Source: Planoprotostelium fungivorum (taxonomy: Eukaryota > Evosea > Variosea > Cavosteliida > Cavosteliaceae). Taken from it: DNA of 64,000 bases. This document shows, piece after piece, positions 22,529 through 32,749 of this stretch; position 1 is the first letter of the stretch, and each line of letters opens with the position of its first letter. The stretch is from positions 62,001-126,000 of the forward strand of contig MDYQ01000041.1 in the NCBI GenBank assembly GCA_003024175.1. Reading direction: 5' to 3'. The position numbers were made by a program, and so were the translations under genes. The notes beneath the pieces were generated by a model that saw only the letters and a list, made by a program, of their open reading frames with translations, did no database searches and was not told the origin of the DNA.

Positions 22529-23242
22529 TTATGAATTGAAATACTTTAACAACAATTTCGTCCCCGGTACTAAGACGACGAAGGCAACGGAGAAGAACCA
22601 GAAGTAGTCCGTCTCTTCACTCAACCTCAGCGGAGGGACTTCCGGCTCGGTCACCGCGATCGGCTGCATTCCTTGTCCATCAATCAACATGATGATGATC
22701 ACGATGGACCTCCTCACCTGTGATGTTGGTGAGATAGTGTTGGATTCCTCTGAATGTTCTTGACTGGTTGCGGTACGTGTAGATCGAGCCGTTGCCTCTA
22801 AATAAAACTAACTTTGGGAATGTGCTGATGTCGTATCTGAGATCGTCTTTAGGAACAACTTCTCATGGTGTAAACAGATACCTGTAGTTGAGAGACGTGT
22901 GACGAGAAGCATCGATGGAGGCGAATGTGATGTTTGGGAAGGATTCAGCTACGGCTTCGAAGATTGTCGTCAATTGCTGACTGAAAGGACACCACGAGGC
23001 TTTAAACTGTAAACCGATGTTGAAATCATGTCTCCGAAACGTAATTGATGAAAATGAAGATTCGACGTTACCTTCACGAACATAAATTGTTCACTGTCTT
23101 CCATCTGATCTATCAAGACCCGTAGCCCACTATCGTTCACGTATCTTACGGATTCCACCGGTGTGGATATGACCAATTCATCTTGACATAAACTCAAGTC
23201 TATGAGGCAGAGGAGTACGAGAAAGAGAGTGATGCATCGCAT
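22529..23242 (-). CDS. TXNDC15-like thioredoxin-domain membrane protein
   Basis: Four exons. Start ATG 23242: signal peptide (MRCITLFLVLLCLIDLSLC), then a thioredoxin fold with FMFVKFKASWCPFS. A block ASIDASRHTSLNYR resembles the LDASQHSSLSTR segment of human TXNDC15, followed by ISTFPKLVLFRG and FRGIQHYLTNIT. The C-terminus has an acidic linker and one membrane helix (FWFFSVAFVVLVPGT) before the stop at 22529. The active-site motif is WCPF, a single-cysteine site like WCRFS in TXNDC15, so it is unlikely to be a dithiol oxidoreductase. In animals TXNDC15 is tied to ciliogenesis. The lumenal/ER location is inferred from the signal and anchor. Confidence 0.7.
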
Positions 23243-24131
23243 AGTGATGTGATGTGATGTGGTCGGAAAAATTGGTATTTCCTTGGCTTTGCGACCAGAA
23301 AAGGAAACCCTCTGGTCTTCAACCTCATCTTCACCTAAGAGCCCTTCTGGCCTGATTCTGATCAGAGCGAACAGATCACAACTGACAAGAGTGGACGAGG
23401 GGGGCAACGACCATGTATTACATTAACAGAGATTGGGAAAAGTGAGTTACCTCTTCTCTGTCGATCAGATGGAGAGAAGTTCGGATCTCTTCTCTCATTG
23501 TATTTGAATACTCTTCCTGATTCTAAATGTCGGCAGGCAATTGAGCGAAGTTCTAAAGAAGATCCATGCGACATTAGAGATCAGATACAACGTCAGAAGA
23601 TTACCTCACATGCTTCAAACACGTGCTGCCCATTGCGGTGGATTATTTGTACCAAAAGACCCCTCTACTCCTCCGTCAAAGATACAAGCGCTTGCAGTGG
23701 TCTTGTTGGGATTTTCTGGGTGACGTAGAGAGGTCACTTGGTCTACAGGTGCGTGATAGAAGAGAACGAAGGCTCAACATCATACAGAGTTTGGATTCTG
23801 TACAGCTGCGGGATGTTTGTGCTTGAAGATAGTAAAAGGTCAAGGATAATCTTGTTTGATTGAGACTGACTGTTCTACTCGATCATCGAGGCGATCTGTG
23901 CTCAAATCCCACATTGTCCAAACTGGCTCACCTATCTTCTGTTCAAAGATCAGCATCTCTTGGTATATATCATCACTGGAGATTTATATAGTCGTCGTGT
24001 TTACAAGAGCTCTAATCTGCTGTAAAATGGTTATATCATTGTAGAATAATGCTCGAAGTTCAATTGTAGATTCACATTTCGCGGAACTTGCCGCAACCAG
24101 ACATCACACATCTTTTTTTCAATATCACACG
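23243..24131. other. Region with an unassigned small gene and no other clear feature
   Basis: Apart from the tentative plus-strand gene at 23,413-23,826, the stretch 23,827-24,131 has a minus-strand open frame (DDIYQEMLIFEQKIGEPVW) of unknown status and a probable promoter for RAD51C. Confidence 0.3.
23413..23826 (+). CDS. Tentative small spliced gene, unrecognised
   Basis: An ATG at 23413 opens MYYINRDWEK and runs into a GTGAG donor. An intron-like stretch ends at GGCAG (about 23,537). The following sequence is open in more than one frame: one gives EVLKKIHATLEIRYNVRR, another LPIAVDYLYQKTPLLL, RLQWSCWDFLGDVERS and, after a likely intron, SLDSVQLRDVCA with a TGA at 23,824-23,826. The pieces look protein-like but I cannot fix the joins or name a family. 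Confidence 0.25.
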
Positions 24132-25490
24132 ATGAATCGAGAGATCAGTACCTTTGGGTTGGCACCGTCTATGGTGGCCATGCTATCCAACGCCGGATTT
24201 CGTACCGCTCTTGACTTCGACGGTGTGAAACCCAATGAGCTATCTCAAGGTAGATCAACACGAGTGTTACCCATCTCACTGTCTCACAGAATTGGAGATA
24301 TCGCATGAAGAAGCGTTGAAGATCATTCAGATCATATCGAGGAATGGCGCCCCCAAAAACGAAGATCGTGTGACTGCTCTGGACCTCCTTCAGAAAGAAC
24401 CATCCAGAGGATGTGTGATGACGTTCAACGTCGATCTCGATGAACTTCTCGGAGACGGCGTCCAAGTGGGCCAAGTCACAGAATTCTGTGAGTCTCTCCC
24501 ATCCAACATCTCATCGCTCATCTCACACAGGCGGTGTTCCCGGCATCGGTAAGACTCAATTGGGGTGAGTCCATCATCATTATCGTACACGACTACCTCT
24601 AACCCGAACAGAATGCAATTGGCCGCGGACGCTTGCATTCCAGTTTATTACGACGGATTGGGCGCCAAAGTGATTTACATCGGTGATCTCGTGATGCACG
24701 CTCCTGATCTGACGAACGATCGATAGATACGGAGGGAAGTTTTGTCGCTGAGAGGATGCAAGAGATAGCAGAAGCCACGGTGACGCACATTCACAGAATT
24801 GCTGAAGAATCAAACAAGCCAGAAGGTCCGGTCCTATAACATCATTCGTCTATGATCCACTCATGACATCAACACCATCATGGTGACCTGATCCCTCTCC
24901 TGACATTCGATCAGATGTGGAAGCTGCCAATGCTTTCACCATCAAAGAAGTCTTATCTTCGATCCAATATTACAGAGTTCATGATTTCGTCGAGCAAGTG
25001 GCACTGGTCAACATCCTCCCCTTACTGATGGATCAACAACCGGGGGTGACTCATCATCTCACCATCATCATCATCTCACCATCATCATCATCTCACCTCC
25101 ACCAGGTCAGACTCATAGTCATGGACAGCGTCGCCTTTCACTTCCGGCACTTTGACGACTTCCAATCGAGATCTCGATTGCTCAACACCATGGCACAGAA
25201 CCTGACCAACATTGCCAGAGATCGCAGCGTGGCCGTCGTGCTCATCAACCAGATGACCACAGCCTATCAGAATGGAGAACCTTATCTCGTGGCAGCTTTG
25301 GGTCAGTTAAAGATCCTTTCTTTAGAACATGAGCTGATGATGATGTGCAGGTGAGAATTGGAGTCACGCGGCTACGAATCGAGTTCTACTGTCTTGGGAA
25401 GATGGCTATAGATGTGCTTCTCTGCAGAAATCACCCAACAGACCGTTCGGTACGGTTCGATATAACGTCACACAAGCTGGCATCCGGTGA
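24132..25490 (+). CDS. RAD51C: RAD51C-like recombinase paralogue
   Basis: RecA/RAD51 family ATPase in several exons. Start ATG 24132 (MNREISTFGLAPSMV). The N-terminal helical part (SHEEALKIIQII, TALDLLQKEP) precedes the core. The Walker A is CGVPGIGKTQLG, followed by MQLAADACIPVYYDGLGAK and IDTEGSFVAERM, the arrangement seen in RAD51C (MQLAVDVQIP, IDTEGSFM). Walker B is RLIVMDSVAFHFR, and the C-terminus has VVLINQMTT, ALGENWSHAATNRVLLSW and TGA at 25488-25490. Family role: homologous recombination and Holliday-junction processing with XRCC3 and the BCDX2 complex. The intron at about 25,045-25,105 is rich in ATC repeats. ATP-binding residues look intact. Confidence 0.85.
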
Positions 25491-25666
25491 TAAAGATACA
25501 CGAGAGACGTTCGGTTGAGAATGAAATTTCTACGAGCAATGTTCTACCTATCCGTGAGATGATATGAAAACATACATGTGTCGTGACAATCGTTGTCTAA
25601 TGAAGGTGATCTCCTCGATGTGGATAACGTGTAAACACAACGTCTCTTTCTTTTTATCCATCATGT

Positions 25667-26526
25667 TCACGTGAGATCACTCCACGGCTCGTGTCGATCG
25701 TGCAAGTCCTTCGCAAAAGGTACCCAACCGCCCGGCCCCCACTCTGCAAAGCTCTTCACAAAGCAGTCTACTGAGACACCAAGGTACAGATTGAAGTCGT
25801 CGTGGTCATAGATGTAATAGTACAACATTGGTGCATCGTTGTGTTCAAGTGAGACCATCATTCTCACATTACTCTTGCTGATGTTGGGTACCTCCAAACT
25901 GATGTGTTGTCAGCATCTGGAGATGATGGTCATCATCGACACGGCTCACTCTCCCATCGGACATTGTCGCGTCAGCTCGTAAAGATAGTCCAATTGTGAA
26001 CCATCCGTAGAAAGGCTCAACTGTGTAGTGATCTCGACAGGGGGCAATTCCATCTCCGCCAAGTAGTGTCTGATGGCTCTCTTCAGACAGATGAGTGACT
26101 GAGGACGTCTCTGGCGAGCATATAACATCCTCCAATTTCTCTCCTGCTCGTGTGAGCTGCAACACATGCCTCATAGAAACTCACTCTGGGGATCGTAAAC
26201 GCCCATTCACTGTCGCTCGTCTTGGACAGATGGTGATCGAAGAATTCGATGATCTCGTGTTGGATCTCTGATGGGGATGACTCAAGAACGATGGGATTCC
26301 GTTGCTCGTAGACTGGCCAGCGGTTCCAATGCTTTTTGAAACAGCAGCTCTTCCAAGCGATGCGATCGAATTCCACATCGAGACTGATGAGCTGATGGAA
26401 AGCATGTGACAGTCGTCTCAGGCGCATCAGATCGTCACCATCTAGCCAGTTTGTGAACTCTTCGATACGCAGGAGAGAGAAGAATTGCAAAGCCATGCCA
26501 TCTAATTCGTATCGCCCCGTCTGCAT
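25667..26526 (-). CDS. F-box-like protein
   Basis: Three exons. From ATG 26526 the N-terminus reads LLRIEEFTNWLDGDDLMRLRR, LSHAFHQLISLDVEFDRIAW and KSCCFKKHW, an F-box pattern (leucine-rich, DL..L, W at the end) that would bind SKP1 in an SCF ubiquitin ligase. The rest (AIRHYLAEMELPPVEITTQL, YELTRQCPMG, then LEVPNISKSNVRMMV, VDCFVKSFAEWGPGGWVPFA) is not a substrate-binding domain I recognise. Stop at 25667. It converges on RAD51C. Confidence 0.6.
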
Positions 26527-26656
26527 GCTCTTTAACGGCTCTGATGCTGTGCGACTCTTGATCGGTTAGATTGTCCCTTCCGGTTCTCTGAATTCACCCG
26601 TAGTAGAATTTTTGTCGAAAAGGCATCACCCCACAAGGTACGGCTGGAATATTTTA

Positions 26657-28465
26657 TCATTCTTCATCTTCACTCTCTTCTCTCTTCTTTTTGAAATACT
26701 TGCTCGCCACCACCTTCTCTGTTTTCGTCTTCGTCTTCGCTTGTTTCACCACCACCACTTTCGTCTCCACCTTCTTCCTCTTCTTTGCTGGTCCAGAATC
26801 CTCTCTGGCTCCCGGCCTCTCCCTTCATTCATTTCAATATCTCTCTTCGTTCATCTCTTTCTTACCTGGTAACAAGTCCGTTGGAGGATAAAACGTTGCG
26901 TTGCACGTCAGCAGAGTGTTTCGGATAGATGTGAAGGTAACCAGAGAATCCACTACCCACGGCGAGGATTTTACCGTCGGGACTAAACTTTGCGATCTGT
27001 AAAGATGAGTTGAAGATGTGATGCAGATGATCACCGATGATAACCCGGAGATGGCAGGATCCAATAGATTTCCTTGACGGGATGAGAAGATGAGTCGATC
27101 ATCTCGATCGGTGATGATCGATCGTGAGAAAGGTAAAATGAACGTGAATACCTATGTACATGTCTTCTCCTTCGCAATCGAAGAAATCGATCCCCCTCCG
27201 TTCATCGTAGCGGCCGATGACAAAGACATCGTTGTGTATCGGATGCCACATGGCTTGAAAAGGAGTCAAGTGTTGGAACGGTCTGAATCTGTTCAGAAGA
27301 CCGTCGACGATCGTGATGCGATCTCGATGATGACCGCATTACCTGTGCGGATGCTTGATGACGGTGGGTCGATCGATGTCTCCCCTCAACTGACTTTCTT
27401 CTTCCGTTCTGTGCGGACACTGTGAGCTCTCGTCAAACGTGAACGTTTTGCAAGAGAAGACTCACACCGTAGATCCTGATCTCATCGTCTTGTGTCGTCG
27501 TCAATATCATATCCCCTCGAATCGAAAAACAAGCTGCCCTCCATCATCATCATCATCTCCCATCTCAATGGACTCACCTGAATTGATGACCCCGGTGTGC
27601 TTCAGAGAATGCATGGGTCTATCCATGTTTCTCGTGTCGAACAAGAGGACTCGATGATCGTTGCTCGCAGTCAAGAACACATTCTCCCTCTTTGGGTGAT
27701 ATTCTGAATACGTCAGCCTGGAACAGCTATGGTATTATACACACCTACGTAGGATATCTTACTCGCGTGTGGTTTGTATTTGTGTTGCAGTTGGCCCAGG
27801 TGATCGAAGATGTAAAGAAGGCCCTTATTGTCCCCGGCCATAGAGAAATCTGGGTCGTCAGCAGATGCATCGTGGAGATGATCTCACTCTCTCCTCTTCT
27901 GGAACAATCTAAAGAAGTGAACCAACGGTTTCGATCTTTCGTATCGAGGATGGATTGAGAGTAGCCGGTTGTGATGTTCCACATCTTGACCGTGCAATCG
28001 ATGGAAGCGCTGTATAGGTAATCGTCATCCCACGGACTGAATCTCAGATCAGATATAGAACCTCCTGTGCTCTCGTCAGCGTGTGCAGTGCCGTCTCTTA
28101 CCTTTTCCTGTCCCCGACATCCTCGACAACTTTCTCACCTGCATGTGGTTCCACAGCTCGATGTCACCTCTTGCAAATGAGTCGTTATATTTCGATACCC
28201 TCACCCTTTCGAAGCGAAAGCCACTGTGTTCGTTAGACCCTCTGATTTGGAGAACTCTATAGCCGTGATCCTTCTGTCGAATACTTTTTGTAGTTGTTTA
28301 TACACTTTCATCTTTGTCAAATGTACGCCAAGAGTGTCTGCGAGAAGTGAGAAGAGTTGAGGTGGAAGAATCACCTTTTAGAATGTCGCGAGATAGAGTG
28401 CGGTCACGACTCGCAGAAGGACTACTCCCTATCTGTCTCTGTCTCAGAGACGATATCACGGACAT
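26657..28465 (-). CDS. DDB2: DDB2-like WD40 DNA-damage sensor
   Basis: Multi-exon WD40 protein. Start ATG 28465 gives SVISSLRQRQIGSS, matching the SIVRTLHQHKLGR helical segment of human DDB2, then KVFDRRITAIEF, FASKGDIELWN, ISDLRFSPWDDDYLY and SASIDCTVKMW. These are followed by GDNKGLLYIFDHLGQLQHKY, DRPTVIKHPHR and FQHLTPFQAMWHP. The last three mirror the human GDSTGRLLLLGLDG, IIIHPHR and FQHLTPIKATWHP. DDB2 docks on DDB1-CUL4 and recognises UV lesions. The C-terminus is extended by a lysine-rich tail (GPAKKRKKVETK ... KKKREESEDEE) with a nuclear-localisation look. Stop at 26657. An upstream coding exon cannot be excluded. Confidence 0.8.
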
Positions 28466-28919
28466 TGCGATGTGAGCTGACGAATGTGAACAGATCAGAT
28501 CGGTCACGTGAGCAACTTTCCCCGAAATGCTCGTTTGCGATCATGAACAACCATTGATCGAACGCCTTTTATCCACTACCAACGGCTTCCTCTAAAACGG
28601 TTCGTTTACGGTGAGGTGGTCTATGTTCGTTGATGCAGCGCTTGTGTCGTGAACGGGATCCCTGGGAATATCTTCTACAATGCGACCCGATGTGGAAGTT
28701 CTCAACATCAGGTTCGAGCCAACCACATCGAACGCGAGAAAGATGCTGGATTGTCTGTGTTGGAGATCAAAAGGACATAAAGAACAGAGAGCTCAGCCAC
28801 CGAGTATCACACCAGATGCTAGGTCTAGAGCGGTATCGGACGTGAGTGGCACCGTTATAATGTGTGGTAATGGATGAGAATAGAATATTCAATTCACGAG
28901 GCACTCCTTTATTCAGACC
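28466..28919. other. Divergent promoter region, DDB2 / SH2 protein
   Basis: Lies between two genes transcribed away from each other. Short open frames occur on the plus strand but none shows a recognisable domain or conserved splice pattern. Confidence 0.4.
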
Positions 28920-30076
28920 ATGCGGCCATCAATAGCCCCTCTTCCCATTTTATCCCCCGATAGTTACGTCAATCCAAAACAACCACCAGCCATACAAAAT
29001 ATGACACAGATGTTCATCGATCGGGTGATGTTCTTACGAATCGTCATCAACAACCACACCATGTGATGTATGCCATCAACACGACTGACTTCTCTCAGCG
29101 ATGGGTCCCGTGGGACGAATTTAAACCTAAGTTTCAAGAGGCCACAGACTGCACAGAGGAACAGTTGGACATGATCACTCTCGTATTCAGTGAGTCATTT
29201 ACTCGAGATGAGAGACGATGACTGAACGACATCAAGGAGGAGGACAGATCAATTGGGATAGATGGTTCCACATTCAAGATTGGTTCTGCCCCATCAAGAG
29301 GAATGGAGACACAGAATCAGACGGCTATGATGTCGAGATGATCTTAGACATCGTCCACAAATCGTGAGTGAAATACATGATCTCATGTCATCTTTACATC
29401 TATCGAATTCATCGAAAGATACAACATCCACCTCTCTTCTTCACTCTTCTTTTTCATGATGTCATCGAACATCATCGACCATCATCATCTCTTTAAAACG
29501 TCTCCTTCGTATTTTATTCGAATCGACTCACGAGATACGGCAGATGGTTTCACGGATTCTTAGACGTATCTCATGCTTCTGCGCTCCTTGCCAAGACACC
29601 CGTTGGCACTTTCATGATCCGCTTTAGTAGTTCAACGAGAGACAATTATTCTCTATCCGTCAAGACAGCGCCAGACATGGTCGGTGAGTCCAAGCTTCCA
29701 TCATATCATGAGACCGATGTCACGTCACTATGGAGGATGATCGGATGATGATTATCAGATCATGATTGATGAGATGCAGATCACTGGAGGATACAGTGTA
29801 AGAAAGCACCGAACGAGGCACCGAAATTCTACTTTGCCACGACAGATTCGACTTTCGATAATCTGGATGACTTTGTATCACATTTCGGCCCCGATGGCCA
29901 GGGGAACCTCTTATCCAGGTGAGATCTCACACATCATCAAATAACGTGACGTTCTCTCTATTTACAAACTACACTTTAGTCTGACGATCGACTCACACTA
30001 TGTCAACAGGAGTTCAATTCGATCTCTATTGTGCTTTCCACTGGCAGTGGAGCCGGCGGTATACAACTCGTACTGA
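28920..30076 (+). CDS. SH2-domain protein with STAT/Cbl-like linker
   Basis: Six exons. ATG 28920: a proline-rich start (PILSPDSYVNPKQPP), then RWVPWDEFKPKFQEAT, GGQINWDRWFHIQDWF and ILDIVHKSRWFHGFLDV. This helical linker runs straight into an SH2 fold, as in STAT and Cbl proteins. The SH2 core has LLAKTPVGTFMIRFSSS, where the FMIRFS strand keeps the phosphate-binding Arg, then NYSLSVK and, after an intron, HWRIQCKK with DNLDDFVSHFGP. The protein ends soon after (stop 30074-30076), so no DNA-binding or kinase domain is attached at the C-terminus. It is likely a phosphotyrosine reader or adaptor; the receptor tyrosine kinase at 41-47 kb is a possible but unproven partner. Confidence 0.75.
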
Positions 30077-30313
30077 TTCAGTTATTTATACATATTCTAC
30101 CATTAAAGGGACGCGAGCGATTCGGTCTGATAAAACGAATGCATCACGATGGAAGAGACATTGTAATCTATTCACAAGAGTCTCTCTTCGTCCTCGTTCG
30201 ATCTGGCAGTGAAGACACTGCGAATCAACCGAAAAGCTGCTTGAATGAGATATTCGGTCAATTCTAACGCGTAGCTGGACCATATGAGACTGCATCATCA
30301 TGATGATGTGAGA

Positions 30314-31289
30314 TCACCTCAGTTTGTGGATGAAATGTGTGGGAGGTCGGCCTCCGTTGATAAATAGAGCGTATACGAATGCGTGGAGTGATTTTGAATC
30401 GATGAGGTAATAATTTCGGTAGAATTTCATTTTCTCAAATCTTCCTCTCCATCAGATGAGAAACGAGTGAGTGACTCACTTGTGGTTCTCGTAAAAATAA
30501 ATGGCGGGTACGTTACTACTGAGAACGTGTAGATATATCGCGCTCACTTTCTGACAATAACATTTCTATCGCGGTCAGCTGTGGTATTGAATTCGAGGAT
30601 TTGACTCACGGCAGAACGGTCGTAGTTTAGACATGACGATAAGACGGTGTGTCGAGGACAGTCGTGTCTCTTGATCGTGTAGCCTGGCTCTCCTCTTACA
30701 CACATCTCGATCAGTTTCCGCAGTAAGGTACTGGCTGGATGTGATGATCAGAAGACGGTGAAGGGACGACATAACTCACCCACACCGATCTTTCTGTGTT
30801 CTTGTGATACGCAGAGGGTTAATATGTAAGTCAGGGCACATTCTTCTCCCCACGTGCTGATGGTGGCGACACCCGAGCAGTCCTGTCGTGATCGATCAGA
30901 GAAATGTAGAACGGAAGGAGAAAAAGTTCAGACGGACCTCATTCTGTGATGCTGACTTGGTCTGGGAGGTGATGATGCCAACCAATTTACCCGTTCTTTT
31001 TTCGGTCAAAGCGAGCATACTCGTTGAACCGTCTCTCAAAGCACTGTAGAACGTATCGTCGTATCTGTGCAGGTCAATCACCAAACGCAATACAAATCTC
31101 GCACCTGACAGGAAGACATGCCTCGTGCATTGCGGTGATTTCTGATTCAGGCACTTGCCCCAACGTCTTCCATTCAAGACAGAGACCATTTTGAAATCGA
31201 ACGGCTTCCTTTGACCCTTTTCTCTTATTGTGTGAATGCAAAGTGTTCTCTTCAGAATGTCCAGAGAGGAGTGGTGGACAATCCAGCAT
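30314..31289 (-). CDS. NAA60: NAA60-like N-terminal acetyltransferase (GNAT)
   Basis: GNAT enzyme in several exons. ATG 31289. The catalytic part begins EITAMHEACLPVRYDDTFYS, then MLALTEKRTGKLVGIITSQ, LTYILTLCVSQEHRKIGVA with the acetyl-CoA loop (RxxGxA), TLLRKLIEMC, HVLSSNVPAIYFYENHKF and YYLIDSKSLHAFVYALFING, then GRPPTHF. The order and the LTYILTL, YENHKF and FVYALFINGG segments follow NAA60/HAT4 (AYILSLGV, FYENRDF, FTYVLYINGG), which acetylates the N-termini of membrane proteins at the Golgi in animals and the plasma membrane in plants. Stop at 30314. It converges on the SH2 gene. Confidence 0.8.
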
Positions 31290-31584
31290 CACCGAAAGTG
31301 ATGTGTCCAACAGTTCCAAGTTCAGTTTTCAAAATAAATTGAATTTCGATTTTTATTTCATAACGGACAGCGTCATCAACAAAGATTTAGACGATGGTGA
31401 GAACATGTGAGTGGAAGGTCAACAAGCTGTGTCATCTTATGGCCAACTTGTATCAGAACGAAGTTTGTCAGGCACACAAAAAACAGATCGTTGGGGTAGA
31501 AGAGCAAGGTTTTATCAAAAGGTGGTGGTGTTGAATAACACCGTTGTTGGTTTAGCAGCTAATAGCAGTCGGAAGTCTAAGGCC

Positions 31585-31995
31585 TTACGATCTCTCTCCT
31601 CTGATTCTTCTGGCCAGCTGAATGTCCTTGTTCATAATGGTGACTCTCTTGGCGTGGATGGCGCACAAATTGGAGTCCTCAAAGAGTCCGACAAGGTAGG
31701 CCTCAGATGCCTCCTGGAGGGCGGCAATGGCGGATGATTGGAAACGGAGATCGGTCTTGTAGTCCTGAGCGATCTCACGAACGAGACGCTGGAAGGGGAG
31801 CTTTCTGATGAGGAGCTCGGTGGACTTCTGGTACTTTCTGATCTCACGGAGGGCGACGGTTCCGGGCTTGAAGCGGTGGGGCTTCTTGACTCCTCCAGAG
31901 GACACAGCAGACTTTCTGGCGGCCTTGTTGGCGACGTGCTTACGAGGTGCCTTTCCTCCGGTAGACTTTCTGGCGGTTTGCTTGGTTCTTGCCAT
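31585..31995 (-). CDS. Histone H3 variant
   Basis: Intronless, 136 residues, from ATG 31995. The tail is [21 protein letters not shown]4, K9, K14, K18, K23, K27 and S28 are all kept, but the 19-22 stretch is changed (RKHVANK for RKQLATK) and residues 29-34 read AVSSGG. It carries S31 and [11 protein letters not shown], closer to replacement H3.3 (AAIGALQEAS) than to H3.1. Other changes are PHRFKPG, IRKYQK and TIMNKD (canonical IMPKD). Core helices are conserved, so it should form nucleosomes. E2F-like boxes lie 67-160 bp upstream. Whether it is the main H3 or a specialised variant cannot be told from one locus. Confidence 0.92.
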   Translation of the reverse strand: MARTKQTARKSTGGKAPRKHVANKAARKSAVSSGGVKKPHRFKPGTVALREIRKYQKSTELLIRKLPFQRLVREIAQDYKTDLRFQSSAIAALQEASEAYLVGLFEDSNLCAIHAKRVTIMNKDIQLARRIRGERS

Positions 31996-32061
31996 TGCTC
32001 CTTGCTTGTTGGCTGCTTTTGTTTTTATGATTCCGAACGGGGCACATTGAAAAAGTATTTT

Positions 32062-32070
32062 GGCGGGAGA
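32062..32070 (+). promoter_or_regulatory. E2F-like site GGCGGGAGA near histone H3
   Basis: TCTCCCGCC on the gene strand, 67 bp upstream of the H3 start. It is an E2F-type core at a typical distance for a replication-coupled gene. Confidence 0.4.
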
Positions 32071-32141
32071 TATGTCCGCTGCGACTTTTGCGTTTGTTAA
32101 CGCGGTGGAATGATTTCGAACGTGAATGACGCGATGGAAAC

Positions 32142-32156
32142 GGCGGGAAATTCAAA
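32142..32156 (+). promoter_or_regulatory. E2F-like box GGCGGGAAATTCAAA (third copy)
   Basis: Same 15-mer as at 19,601 and 21,314, 147 bp upstream of H3 and about 590 bp upstream of SDR copy 3. Confidence 0.45.
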
Positions 32157-32749
32157 TATGGGTGACCGTTTCGCGTGACTTTGTCAGGCGTTACATTATC
32201 GGTCGAGATCTTCCATCTGAAAGGAATCTTATTCCACCATGGCAAAGATAAACCATCACATCCTCGATTGCAGTGTTTCATCTAATTGGGAGATCTTTAT
32301 GCAGTTTAGATGCGAGACATGTGATGAATGGGCTCCCTTACTAGCCACTGACGTGAAATATATACATAACGCTGACTACACAGATACGGTGATGCAGACG
32401 TTCGATCTCAGATGAGGATCAGATTAGATACTCATGTGTTTGTGGCGCCTCCAGTCAATCATCATCGATTCGCAATGTGGTGAGATCACTCATCACCCTC
32501 TCATAACCAAGGGCGATCCATTTCATCCAAGACGATGTCATTTTGGCTCGGATGACGACATCGAGTCGTCATCGATGGATTTACTCCGAGTTTCCCACCC
32601 CTGTACACGATTACAGGCCAAAAGTACCAATTCTGCCCGCTCGGACATGTCACGGGTTATACGATGACGGAATTCGCCGATCCCTCGCCGCTGAGGTCCT
32701 ACTACTCCATCTTCTTCATTATCAACCATCCTACCTTCCATTCAACACT

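Larger units (their letters stand above)
31996..32749. other. Divergent promoter region, histone H3 / SDR copy 3
   Basis: Contains two E2F-like boxes near H3. At 32,690-32,749 it carries the pyrimidine-rich leader shared with SDR copies 1 and 2. The middle part shows only short open frames with no recognised product. Confidence 0.5.

Noticed and set aside
31411-32100. Plus-strand frames over histone H3
   Set aside because: Antisense to a clear, intronless H3 with full-length identity to the family.
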